Positions 25,901 to 33,206 are shown, counted from the first letter of the stretch. The stretch is 64,000 nucleotides of DNA from an uncultured Flavobacteriaceae bacterium (GCA_947497245.1 CANMFO010000002.1:1240001-1304000), one strand, 5' to 3'. Made by a program: numbers and translations. The notes: generated by a model not told the origin, from the letters alone.

Positions 25901-28247
25901 CTAGCAATTGACTACTAACGGTAACAACAATTATTTTATTGAATTTTGAAGATTTCTCATAGGTTTGCGGATTGGTTACTAAATACCTGTCTATATACTT
26001 ATCCAGAAGATATTGTGCAAAATATTTTGCTGTATATTTAAAATTTAATGTTTCATATAAGGAAAGATATTTTCGTTGATAGCTACGTTTAGATGTAAGA
26101 AAATAGAACTCTTTATGACCTTCTTTTGGATAACTTCCATCAATAATTTTATCCATTAGCCAATTTTCAAGCTGTTCTGTCTTAGCTAGTTTAGCCTTGT
26201 TGATTAAATCTTGAAAATCGGTAAAAATTGAATATGCTATGTCATTATGTTTGGTTATGACATTTCCTTCATAGAGCCAACTATTTTTGATAAGGTGAAT
26301 GCTAATACCTTTATTAACTTCAATATTTCCAAAAAATAGATTTGTTAGAATTTGAAGGTCTTCCGAATTGTGTACTCCAATCCATTGAATATCTGATATT
26401 ATAGCTTTTTGTGACTCGTTTTTATTTATTCTTAGACATGGAATTGGTTTAAAAAGAAATCCTGAATTATCTAAATAGTTTTCCCCGAAGTTTGATATCT
26501 CATATTCCTTAAGCTTTTCCAAGTTTTCTCTTTCGATATTAAGGACGATTACTTTTGTTCTCTCATTGACCATTGGATTATTAGAGAGATAAAGAAGTAT
26601 TTTTAGAATATTGTTATTATCCCTTATAGGGATAAACTCAAAATCAATAAATAGAATGCAATTTTGACCTGATAGTGCTTTAAGCTTATCGCTTATCGAT
26701 TTAAAAATGAGTTGGGTTATACCCAGTTTGGAGTTGTACTCTTTAATTGTAGATTCACTTTCTCCCTTTTGGTATTCAAATGCTAGATTTAAAAATTCAT
26801 AAGTTTGAGGTTCATATATACTAGCTGGATAATATTCGGGATTATCCCTATTAAAAATTATTTTATTGAGTTTTTCATCATCGATTCTAACCGCTGACTT
26901 TTTAAAATCTTTGGTTTCTCTTTGTGGAAGAATTATGGATACCATCGTTCCGGGAAAAAAGGTATGGTTTTCTTCAAAAGGGACTATAGCTTCTTTGGCA
27001 ACATATACTCTTTCTATTTCCGCCTGATGTTTTGAACCTAAGTATTTTCTGATTTTAATCTTATTAGAGAAATCATAGATAATTTTCCCATACCCACTTC
27101 TTGAAACTAGCAGACCTTTATACCGCCTGACCATATCTAAAATAAAGTAAAGCCCTCTTGGGATTAGCTCGCTATAACGAATATGTTCATCCTCAAAAGG
27201 TTCTTTAGATGATTCAAGTAAAAAAGCATATTCTAGAATCTGCGTATGGATATGCTTTTTTTCAAAATTTACAGACATACCGTCCAATGAGGATTGAAGC
27301 TTCTTAGCTTTTATAAATTGTTTTTTTAAGGTGGAGTGAATTCCCGCACCATAATCGAGATAAGTAAATTCTAAAAATGATACATTTTTGTAATTATCAT
27401 AATTTTTTAATGATGGGTAATATGGATCAGTTAACTTTTGCCTTTGTACAGTTGATAACTTTAAAAGCTCTTTATTAATCTTCTCTTGTATTAATTTTTT
27501 GTCTTTATAAAAGTCTAAAGTAGATTCTTCTTTTTCCTTTGTAAAGTGATCAATAAAGTATTTGTTCTTACTGTTTTTCCATTTATCATGAAGAGCAGTG
27601 GTAAAATAACTTTCCTCCTCATCCGTATGCTCCATTGAGTTTAAGACAAGTTCTTTTGTTATAATATCACTTATAACTTTATTCTCGAATGGCGAGTAAC
27701 ACTTATTCGAATTAAGAAATTGAACAATTTTTGGTTCTAGATTAAAAGCTTCATTCTCAAGTGAGTTAATAGAATTATATCTGACATCTACTTTTTCTTC
27801 CGGATTATTAACAAAAGATGTAGGGATTCTTTGAAAAGGAATTATTTTTTTTCCATAATTGAACCTTTCATTTTCATCAATCATACTATTGTAGCCATCA
27901 ATATTTTCGAAATCAAGATCAGATAAACCAAGATTATCAAACATTCCCCAAATTCTTAATAGGTAATATTTGAGAAACTTTCTCCTCTCTAATTTTTCGC
28001 GTGTATCATTTGCGAATATATGATTAGAATGAGGCAGAGCGACTTTTACTGTTACATTATCGTTGTCTTTTAATTTAATAATCCATGAGAAGAGAAAAGT
28101 GATTTCCTCCGAACTTATCCATTCGGTAGCGGAAAAATCATATAATACTCTTTTTGCGGCTAGTGATTTTTTCCAATAATTTGTTAAATATGATTCTAAG
28201 TCTTTTTGGGTAAACTTTATTGGAAATACAATTTTTAATTCATTCAT
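22947..28247 (-). CDS. Giant multidomain STAS-like / GHKL-ATPase / double phosphoribosyltransferase-like protein
   Basis: 1766 residues; I know no named family with this layout. Residues about 30-75 look STAS-like (VLYDFSATEWISSEEITFLF). Residues about 185-445 form a GHKL ATPase: N-box ELVLNSMEHT (199-208), G1-like LDYGAGI (297-303), and G2-like LVSRSGYGKI. A second STAS-like stretch is at 525-570. A first PRTase domain has the PRPP loop KVLIVNDVISTGSLL (844-858). A second, degenerate one has HILILDSGALSGHSL (1127-1141). A CPYC pair follows at 1217-1220, then a helical region. The last about 150 residues resemble a kinase HATPase domain with a weakened ATP site. There is no P-loop or membrane segment. 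It overlaps the PNP-effector gene by 8 bases and probably senses a signal and controls it. Confidence 0.75.
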   Translation of the reverse strand: MNELKIVFPIKFTQKDLESYLTNYWKKSLAAKRVLYDFSATEWISSEEITFLFSWIIKLKDNDNVTVKVALPHSNHIFANDTREKLERRKFLKYYLLRIWGMFDNLGLSDLDFENIDGYNSMIDENERFNYGKKIIPFQRIPTSFVNNPEEKVDVRYNSINSLENEAFNLEPKIVQFLNSNKCYSPFENKVISDIITKELVLNSMEHTDEEESYFTTALHDKWKNSKNKYFIDHFTKEKEESTLDFYKDKKLIQEKINKELLKLSTVQRQKLTDPYYPSLKNYDNYKNVSFLEFTYLDYGAGIHSTLKKQFIKAKKLQSSLDGMSVNFEKKHIHTQILEYAFLLESSKEPFEDEHIRYSELIPRGLYFILDMVRRYKGLLVSRSGYGKIIYDFSNKIKIRKYLGSKHQAEIERVYVAKEAIVPFEENHTFFPGTMVSIILPQRETKDFKKSAVRIDDEKLNKIIFNRDNPEYYPASIYEPQTYEFLNLAFEYQKGESESTIKEYNSKLGITQLIFKSISDKLKALSGQNCILFIDFEFIPIRDNNNILKILLYLSNNPMVNERTKVIVLNIERENLEKLKEYEISNFGENYLDNSGFLFKPIPCLRINKNESQKAIISDIQWIGVHNSEDLQILTNLFFGNIEVNKGISIHLIKNSWLYEGNVITKHNDIAYSIFTDFQDLINKAKLAKTEQLENWLMDKIIDGSYPKEGHKEFYFLTSKRSYQRKYLSLYETLNFKYTAKYFAQYLLDKYIDRYLVTNPQTYEKSSKFNKIIVVTVSSQLLGVEIRNLIKDNDEYKFLRNDDYLKTKQNENAKIIDCPKLIKLASYFSFDSEKPFQEIEENDKVLIVNDVISTGSLLKRLVEGIKNRNAFVSGVITIADSRKEKKDIEDDIEYESHFEEGIEEKTVSVLSFKNNKKFNLIKLKNKPEGSFDIRRINPILNAVISLKSEHTEKIKILYEKPVEFIKNEFFENNIFRIGHFKQNISHNSYFTDMHNLFYDKNGEGLLQVLKERIEIKAPELELTKNDFLVSSLQELKDLSEGDSLNDSIDIVIQNLQQNLKKTRKEYRPEFIFHPVYSGIEEVSDDILHRIFGTDKANILSLQRYETKNGWRFPFPAKRFNEITKNAHILILDSGALSGHSLVQLIDSISFLDVGRIDFLSVVGRIDDFQREFYSRLRSIKVKNFKNSKENNKTSIINLNILFGINLHIPPYLSKDGCPYCKEISTLSKYLDIKNLPYETKEYIKFRVKDIAYCEEIKNYQTPSYIPLSRITGQPDYPAIFLMRDKLGKVDSYRFYVEYFKDFDELSEEIDQDIFKDKSLVYFEQMLICVLHEPKLLSVIKDLLSNVYVVLNSLVKSIESDLNSINKLKYQWSIFSLTKLIVLFNRDNLYSTQTFEILFRFSEKDNLSLYYLSYILLRPNLLKKKNPELANSNVLLVNELSYLCDIDEEHHIYKNQNIRKLIKNLIRFLEPADDSKTIHQVFKSLGYFFEAVYVEQHDRLLKQDINILRYTVQNNNAEEIDKILYDAKSILGRIKKHLLDNLYFIKHSKLYSSIPHVLKQEIFEENSIINDVKKLEITIENAEEAMTLQTENIFDFFNQFLNELKKVTNKFKKDQPLYNFAVNYGFSIRKAVELALNNDVIKAEISKRSNISVEYHEVDEVKLFGHQTFMNYAFDEIIYNFVRRKNHNNVQLNFKTEKLKGDLGYTLTVSQNSPWISMKDPENGGFEKLVKNIFEVFCGTENFKELKTKNQYSMKIIFKNEKIIDNG

Positions 28248-28450
28248 TTTTGATGGGAAGAACTTAACGGGTTTTTGGGTGGTTGGGGAAGTAACTTAAT
28301 AGAATCAAATTGATAAATACCTGAATAAGATATTTTTTCTTTTTTTAAAGAATGGATGCATGTTAATTAGATTGTTTATACTTCTATAAAAGTAAGAAAA
28401 TATGTCATATAGAAAATCAATAATTGAAAGTGTTTATATTTCGTTTTTCC

Positions 28451-28794
28451 AAACCTCAATGAGGTTTTGTTAAATGTTTGGATTTGTCAATAAACGAGAA
28501 GTCTGATTTGTGGCATTGTCGAAATAGAATAACTCTGCGAGTTATTTCCAGTCCGACAAGCAAAGCATATTTAGCCTCTACCACCAACCCAATCCTCAAA
28601 CACCCTTTGAGGGATATTTAAGGATTTACCTCTTTTGCTTAAATACCATCAGAATTAGGTGAATTCATCTCATAAAATTCTCTACTTCATCTTATTTCTA
28701 GTACAAGGCCTTTAATTTAAAGTAAAGGTATTCTGTATTCGCTTTTTTGAGCGAAAAGGAATAGCAAGAGGATAACACGCTAAAGCGATGTTAT
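28451..28794. other. Hairpin-rich noncoding region between divergent island genes
   Basis: The 687 bases from 28248 to 28934 hold no convincing gene but several inverted repeats: CCAAAC/GTTTGG enclosing AAACCTCA/TGAGGTTT (28449-28481); TTGTCG/CGACAA enclosing AATAACTC/GAGTTATT (28516-28559); CCTCAAA/TTTGAGG (28594-28612); and ATAACA-CGCT/AGCG-A-TGTTAT (28772-28794). They could be terminators, protein-binding sites, a structured RNA or the remains of a transfer origin. No choice can be made from sequence alone. Confidence 0.45.
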
Positions 28795-28875
28795 GATGTT
28801 TGATTTCACCTTTAATTAATTGTAAATGAAATAGTTAATATGAATTTGTAGGATTTTCAGGAATAATTTAGTAGT

Positions 28876-28935
28876 AAAAGTTTATTGAAAAACGCCATAA
28901 AAGCCCCGAAAACATTGAAAAAGTTTATTGAAAAA
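28876..28935 (+). repeat. 17-bp direct repeat overlapping the start of the mobilisation-like gene
   Basis: AAAAGTTTATTGAAAAA occurs at 28876-28892 and again at 28919-28935. The second copy reaches into the ATG at 28935. Such a placement would suit an operator for the ribbon-helix-helix-like product of the gene that follows, but that is inference. Confidence 0.5.
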
Positions 28936-29504
28936 TGAAAGTAAAAGGCAAATATAACTACGACTATCTGGCTTTATGTCTTCAATCCATTGTGGTTAAA
29001 AGATTTCGAAAGTATGCTAAGAAAATTGCCCGTTCTCAGTCGGAAGCCTTGGCAGCTATGATTGACTTTTTTGAATGGCATGGATATACTCCAAATCAAC
29101 GATTCGGAAAAGACATTATCGCAGGGCAGGAGCTAAATCGCAAACGTATCAATGCTTCAATAGCCATTTCGAAATCTATAGAAAAAGCACAGAATATTCC
29201 GTTGATCAATATTGAAACAATGTTGAAATCACTCTTTGAGGAGGAGTACAAAATATATGAACCCAAGAAATTGGAACCTAAAAAACACGATTCCGATTCC
29301 ATGGAGACCACAAGGGCAAAGACAGCGATGTTAAGAATAAAATACGATAGGACAAATCAAAAATTGGAAGAAACCCAAAGTCGGATGAGGTACCTTTTGG
29401 ATAAAATTGAACCAGTAAAGAATCGCTTTGGAAAAGATTACTTAAAAATTGATGTGACTAGGGAGGAGGTGGCTCGTTTTAAGCAGGGTCTAAAGAACTC
29501 ATGA
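28935..29504 (+). CDS. BfmA/BtgA-like mobilisation accessory protein
   Basis: 189 residues. The N-terminal part (SIVVKRFRKYAKKIARSQSEALAAMIDFFEWHG) resembles the DNA-binding ribbon-helix-helix part of BfmA/BtgA-type mobilisation proteins of Bacteroidota integrative elements. The C-terminal half is a charged coiled coil (about residues 100-165). In complete elements this gene sits beside a relaxase gene; no relaxase is found in this window. The island may therefore have lost part of its transfer module, or it uses an element in trans. A direct repeat overlaps the start codon. The family call rests on pattern and context, not on a decisive motif. Confidence 0.6.
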   Translation: MKVKGKYNYDYLALCLQSIVVKRFRKYAKKIARSQSEALAAMIDFFEWHGYTPNQRFGKDIIAGQELNRKRINASIAISKSIEKAQNIPLINIETMLKSLFEEEYKIYEPKKLEPKKHDSDSMETTRAKTAMLRIKYDRTNQKLEETQSRMRYLLDKIEPVKNRFGKDYLKIDVTREEVARFKQGLKNS

Positions 29505-29604
29505 GAAATATTAAGAGCGTGTTTGCTAACCCATAATGCCCATTCACTCAATATGACTTTCGGAATGATTCTTGTTGATTTAGTTTAGCCAAAAATAAAC
29601 AACC

Positions 29605-31587
29605 ATGAAGAAATTTCTACTCCTTTTTCTTTTTCTATCCAACTTAGGTTTTACCCAAGAAGAGTATTTGGCAAATCTACCTATTAGGGGAACTGTATCT
29701 GAAATTGGTATTTCTCCTTCTGAGAAACTATGGATAGCTACGAAACCTGGTAATACTTATTATACTGATAGTATTCAGGGTCTTTGGCATTTTGGCTCTT
29801 TGCAACCAAAGGGGATTACGGGTGGAGGTATTTACGAGAGGGTAAACTTTTTTTCAGAAGACACCTTAATGATATCTGGATATATTCATGGAGAGGAATC
29901 TGATACCGATTTTGTGTTATGGTCTGGAGATCGTGGGAAGACATGGGAAGAAATAAAATTTGGAAAGGAAAGTTGGATTGATGCGGCTTATATCAATGAT
30001 AACGGTAAAGCTTGGATGAGTGGTTCTTCTCAGTTAATATACTATACAGAAGATAGTGGGCGAACATGGCAAGAATTCGATAAAATTGAAAAGAAAAAAA
30101 GTGTTCTCAGGTTTTCTACTATCCACTTTTCCAAAGATGAAAGTATAGGGCTATTTGGTTCATTCTGGAACAAGATTTACAAGACGAGGGATAATTGTAA
30201 AACTTGGGAAGGAGTACCAACGCCATTAGACCAGAAAAAATATGAAAGACTTTCTAAAAAACATAGACCCGATATTCGCAAAATAAGAACATTCGGAAAT
30301 CACTATATTATCAATCAGCAGGGGAATGTATACTGGTCTGCAATAGATTCAGTTGATTGGAAAGAACTTCCCCAAGTAAAGGATTTTGAAGTCTCTGAAA
30401 ATGAATCTGTATATCTACTCGATAAGAATTTAAAAGTTGAATTGCGCGATTCCAAATTTCAGGTTGTTTTTAAATTGGAAGACAGTCTTCGAAATTATCC
30501 GAGAGCCATCGGTGTTAGGAACAACAATTTTTTTGCTCTTACTGGAAATATGATCTACAAAATTAATCAGTCTGATTTTAAAGAGTCAAAGTTGCTCACT
30601 GAGAAGATTCCAATACCAAAACCTCAGATAAGGCTTATGTATGGAAATGAGCCGTATGGTTTTGAGGGAAACACCGTATTTAAGTTCGATAAGAAGAAAA
30701 ATAGTTGGTACCGATTTATGGAACTTGATTTTTTTATTTCCAATGCTGTTCTCCAGGATGATAAAATTATAGTTGCCGACCAAACTCTAAAAAATAGATA
30801 TCTTTTAGATACCATTGATAAAAAGATAGAAAAATATAATCTACCAGAATCCCTATTTGATTTATCAAATAACCCCGTAAAAAATATATCATTTGCTATC
30901 GGAAGCTATGGATGTTTTCATCGAAACTCTCAGATACGCGAATATAGGTTGAAGAATGATTCTTTTGTACTTAAAAGAAATGAAGGAGAGATATTTTCAA
31001 ATATGTCTAGGGAAATTAATGTGGCAGCAATAAACGATTTTATTAAAGAGGTGGATGCTTCTAGGTATGGAACTAATAAAGTTGAAGACTTGGAGATTAC
31101 CGTCAGTGATTTAGAAAGTTTCAACAAATTTATTTTCAAAAGCGAAAAAAGAATAGCAAAAAAGGGAATTGATAATTTTGATCAGCTAGGTGCTTACTCT
31201 TTTCCCGGAGAAAACACGAATTTCGAATTTTACAGGCAAGTAGCAGATAATTTTGATAGTCTTCCTGATACTGTGCTTGATAAAGTTTTTGCCCAAGGTT
31301 CTTCAATTTGGAGTACAACTACCAATTGGAGGAAAGTAACTCTTGAATTTAAGAATGGTCGAGTTCTGACTTTGGAAAATTCAAGTTTTAAACCTAATTA
31401 TCTAAATACTCCATGGAGGATTAATCATGATGGTCTATTACTGACAAGCAATTCCATACGGCTTGCTAAGAAAATTAATAATCTAACAAAAGGCGGCATG
31501 TTTAATGGTACTACTGGGGAGAAAAATTTTGCAATCTTTCAAATTGCAGATTATTTGTATCGTCAGTCATTAGCAAAACCCAAATAA
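29605..31587 (+). CDS. Secreted protein with Asp-box (BNR-like) repeats, island cargo
   Basis: 660 residues with an N-terminal signal peptide (MKKFLLLFLFLSNLGFTQ). At least three Asp-box motifs are visible in the first 220 residues (SGDRGKTWEE, TEDSGRTWQEF, TRDNCKTWEGV), pointing to a beta-propeller like those of Ycf48- or sortilin-type proteins and sialidases. No sialidase catalytic residues are evident. The C-terminal third (from about residue 430) is a different alpha/beta region I do not recognise. There is no T9SS tail or lipobox, so it is probably periplasmic or released. It lies between the mobilisation-like gene and the integrase gene, and its role for the island or the host is unknown. 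Confidence 0.75.
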   Translation: MKKFLLLFLFLSNLGFTQEEYLANLPIRGTVSEIGISPSEKLWIATKPGNTYYTDSIQGLWHFGSLQPKGITGGGIYERVNFFSEDTLMISGYIHGEESDTDFVLWSGDRGKTWEEIKFGKESWIDAAYINDNGKAWMSGSSQLIYYTEDSGRTWQEFDKIEKKKSVLRFSTIHFSKDESIGLFGSFWNKIYKTRDNCKTWEGVPTPLDQKKYERLSKKHRPDIRKIRTFGNHYIINQQGNVYWSAIDSVDWKELPQVKDFEVSENESVYLLDKNLKVELRDSKFQVVFKLEDSLRNYPRAIGVRNNNFFALTGNMIYKINQSDFKESKLLTEKIPIPKPQIRLMYGNEPYGFEGNTVFKFDKKKNSWYRFMELDFFISNAVLQDDKIIVADQTLKNRYLLDTIDKKIEKYNLPESLFDLSNNPVKNISFAIGSYGCFHRNSQIREYRLKNDSFVLKRNEGEIFSNMSREINVAAINDFIKEVDASRYGTNKVEDLEITVSDLESFNKFIFKSEKRIAKKGIDNFDQLGAYSFPGENTNFEFYRQVADNFDSLPDTVLDKVFAQGSSIWSTTTNWRKVTLEFKNGRVLTLENSSFKPNYLNTPWRINHDGLLLTSNSIRLAKKINNLTKGGMFNGTTGEKNFAIFQIADYLYRQSLAKPK

Positions 31588-31606
31588 ATGATGTTTTCAG
31601 AATTGT

Positions 31607-32860
31607 CTACCGTATAGATCCATACTTATCTTTAATGGTATCCATATCCTGTTTTAGTTTCTGGTCAATGACCTTGGCATAAATCTGCGTTGTCTTGAGC
31701 GATTGATGTCCTAACATTTTACTGACCGATTCAATAGGAATTCCGTTAGCTAGAGTAACCGTGGTAGCGAACGTATGTCTAGCCAAATGAAAAGTAAGAT
31801 GCTTTGTAATATCGCAAGCATCGGCTATTTCTTTTAAATAGAAGTTTGTTTTTTGATTGCTAATTACAGGTAGTAATAAGCCGTTTTGCAAAGTAATAGG
31901 ATGATTAATATACTTTGCTAAGATTTCTTCGGCTGCAGGGAGTAGGGGAATGGTACTTCGCGAATCTGTCTTAGAACGATTGATTTTTATCCAACGACTA
32001 CCATTCATTTTCAAAATGATATGATTTTCAGATAGTTTTTGAACATCCGTATAGGCCAATCCTGTAAAACAACAAAAAACAAAAATATCCCGAACCTGTT
32101 CCAACCTCTTTATTTTAAACTCTTTTTCAATTATTTTACGGAGTTCCAATTCAGTCAATACTTCTCTCTCTACTTTTTTCCATTTGGCTTTCCAATGAAA
32201 GAAAGGATCTTTGTTTACCCAATTATTAGCAAAGGCAATTCGCATGATCTTTTTAAAGTTTACCACATATTTGGTCGTGGTATTTTGATTGCCAATTTTC
32301 TTGGTTACTAAATAATGATGAAACCGATTGATGAATTTTAGGTCTATTTCCTTTACATAGTAATCCTCTCTTCTGTACTCTTGTTTGATAAAGTCATTAA
32401 GATGGTTTCTAGTTCTTATATGTCTCCGGTAAGCACCATACGAATAATCAATTCCTATGAGTTCTTCGATTTGTGCATTATGTTCATCATAAATGGTCAA
32501 TAAGGTTTTATAGGTTTCTTCTTTATTTAGAAGTTTATTTTTAATCACTTCTGAAGTAAAGGGTTTCTTTTTCTTTACAAGTTTTGAATGAATTGCGAAT
32601 GCTCTTGATTCCAAATCATCGATGTAACGGTTTAAATCCAGTACTTTTTGGCTCGAACCCTTGACCCTACCTTTTGTAGAATTCCATTTTTCAGGCTTAA
32701 TTTTACGTTTTATGCTAAATTCCGAGCGATGGCCATTTACGGTTATTCGTAAGTATATCGGGGCTTTACCGCGATTATCTAACCTACCTGTTCTTAGGTA
32801 ACTTAAGATTGCAAATGAATTGGACACCATAATTGCTTGTTTTTTCATTTTTTTCTCCAT
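31607..32860 (-). CDS. Tyrosine recombinase (site-specific integrase), Bacteroidetes type
   Basis: The integrase of the island, about 417 residues. The N-terminus has the flavobacterial arm-binding domain (APIYLRITVNGHRSEFSIKR), then a SAM-like core-binding domain, then the catalytic domain. HLARHTFA gives H-x-x-R (about 358/361), LGHQS gives the second His (385), and the nucleophile is Tyr394 in TTQIYAKV. The Lys is in RSKTDSRSTIPL. The usual first Arg position is replaced by FTGLAYTD, as in many Bacteroidota integrases. It sits about 200 bases from the right att site and reads away from it. Start: Met at 32860 or 32848; an upstream ATG at 32902 is less likely. Confidence 0.93.
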   Translation of the reverse strand: MEKKMKKQAIMVSNSFAILSYLRTGRLDNRGKAPIYLRITVNGHRSEFSIKRKIKPEKWNSTKGRVKGSSQKVLDLNRYIDDLESRAFAIHSKLVKKKKPFTSEVIKNKLLNKEETYKTLLTIYDEHNAQIEELIGIDYSYGAYRRHIRTRNHLNDFIKQEYRREDYYVKEIDLKFINRFHHYLVTKKIGNQNTTTKYVVNFKKIMRIAFANNWVNKDPFFHWKAKWKKVEREVLTELELRKIIEKEFKIKRLEQVRDIFVFCCFTGLAYTDVQKLSENHIILKMNGSRWIKINRSKTDSRSTIPLLPAAEEILAKYINHPITLQNGLLLPVISNQKTNFYLKEIADACDITKHLTFHLARHTFATTVTLANGIPIESVSKMLGHQSLKTTQIYAKVIDQKLKQDMDTIKDKYGSIR

Positions 32861-32947
32861 TTTAAGTTGATAAAAATATTTTTGTAATAACCTGATATAC
32901 AATTTTTTAACACCCTTCTGGTGTCCATTTTATGGATTCAATAAGTG

Positions 32948-32967
32948 CGCACCGAATAGCGCACCGA
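32948..32967. repeat. Pair of CGCACCGA boxes inside the right end (probable integrase arm sites)
   Basis: CGCACCGAATAGCGCACCGA, matching the pair inside the left end with one base changed. It lies upstream of the integrase gene and about 100 bases from the right core repeat. Likely integrase or excisionase binding; it might also influence integrase transcription. Confidence 0.55.
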
Positions 32968-33010
32968 ATTAGATGATTTTAAATGATATCAAATGGAAGT
33001 AGAAAAAATA

Positions 33011-33045
33011 AAAAAGCCTCTAAATCAATGATTTAAAGGCTTTTT
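33011..33045 (-). terminator. Element-borne terminator downstream of tRNA-Lys
   Basis: AAAAAGCCT-C-TAAATCA (33011-33027) pairs with TGATTTA-A-AGGCTTTTT (33029-33045), followed by a T-run on the minus strand. It lies inside the island, 24 bases past the tRNA 3' end, and has the same design as the hairpin at 18980-19010. The island thus seems to restore termination of the tRNA gene it entered. Confidence 0.75.
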
Positions 33046-33066
33046 GAATATTCTATGAAGTCTAAA

Positions 33067-33092
33067 AGTGACCTGGCTGGGGCTCGAACCCA
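33067..33092 (-). repeat. attR: 26-bp core repeat within the intact tRNA-Lys gene
   Basis: Identical to 19032-19057. It covers the T stem-loop and acceptor 3' strand of tRNA-Lys plus 2 bases beyond the discriminator base. Crossover must take place within it, leaving a complete tRNA on this side. Confidence 0.88.
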
Positions 33093-33141
33093 GGACCCTC
33101 TCCTTAAAAGGGAGATGCTCTACCAACTGAGCTACCAGGTC
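33069..33141 (-). tRNA. tRNA-Lys (anticodon UUU)
   Basis: The complement folds as a standard 73-nt tRNA. Acceptor GACCTGG pairs with CCAGGTC, the D stem is GCTC/GAGC, the anticodon stem TCTCC/GGAGA has loop CTTTTAA giving anticodon TTT, and the T stem is CTGGG/CCCAG with loop TTCGAGC. Discriminator base A; no CCA is encoded. It is the integration target of the island. Confidence 0.97.
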
Positions 33142-33154
33142 ATTATTTCAAAGA

Positions 33155-33172
33155 GGAGGGGCCTGCCCCTCC
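33155..33172 (-). other. Perfect GC-rich hairpin in the tRNA-Lys leader
   Basis: GGAGGGGC (33155-33162) pairs with GCCCCTCC (33165-33172) around a two-base centre, 13 bases upstream of the mature tRNA 5' end. It lies in the transcribed leader and could influence RNase P processing or be a processing signal. Confidence 0.45.
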
Positions 33173-33206
33173 GATGCAATTCCGCCAGGTATTGCGTAGG
33201 AGGGTG

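Larger units (their letters stand above)
19032..33092. mobile_element. Integrated genomic island of about 14 kb at tRNA-Lys(UUU)
   Basis: The borders are a 26-bp direct repeat (19032-19057 and 33067-33092) derived from the 3' end of tRNA-Lys. A tyrosine integrase is the gene nearest the right border, as is usual. Base composition is visibly more AT-rich inside (long A/T runs, many AAA/TTT codons) than in the flanking genes. The island carries, from left to right, an Mrr-like endonuclease, Fic protein, receiver-like/nucleoside phosphorylase protein, a giant GHKL/PRTase protein, a mobilisation-like protein, a secreted Asp-box protein and the integrase. No conjugation genes or relaxase are present, so it is at best mobilisable by help from another element. 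Confidence 0.88.

Noticed and set aside
22947-28247. STAND/Avs-type NTPase sensor
   Set aside because: No GxxxxGK[ST] P-loop or downstream NTPase motif was found in the giant protein; its ATP site is of the GHKL type.
29605-31587. Sialidase
   Set aside because: Asp-box motifs are present but the Arg triad and Tyr/Glu catalytic residues are not apparent.
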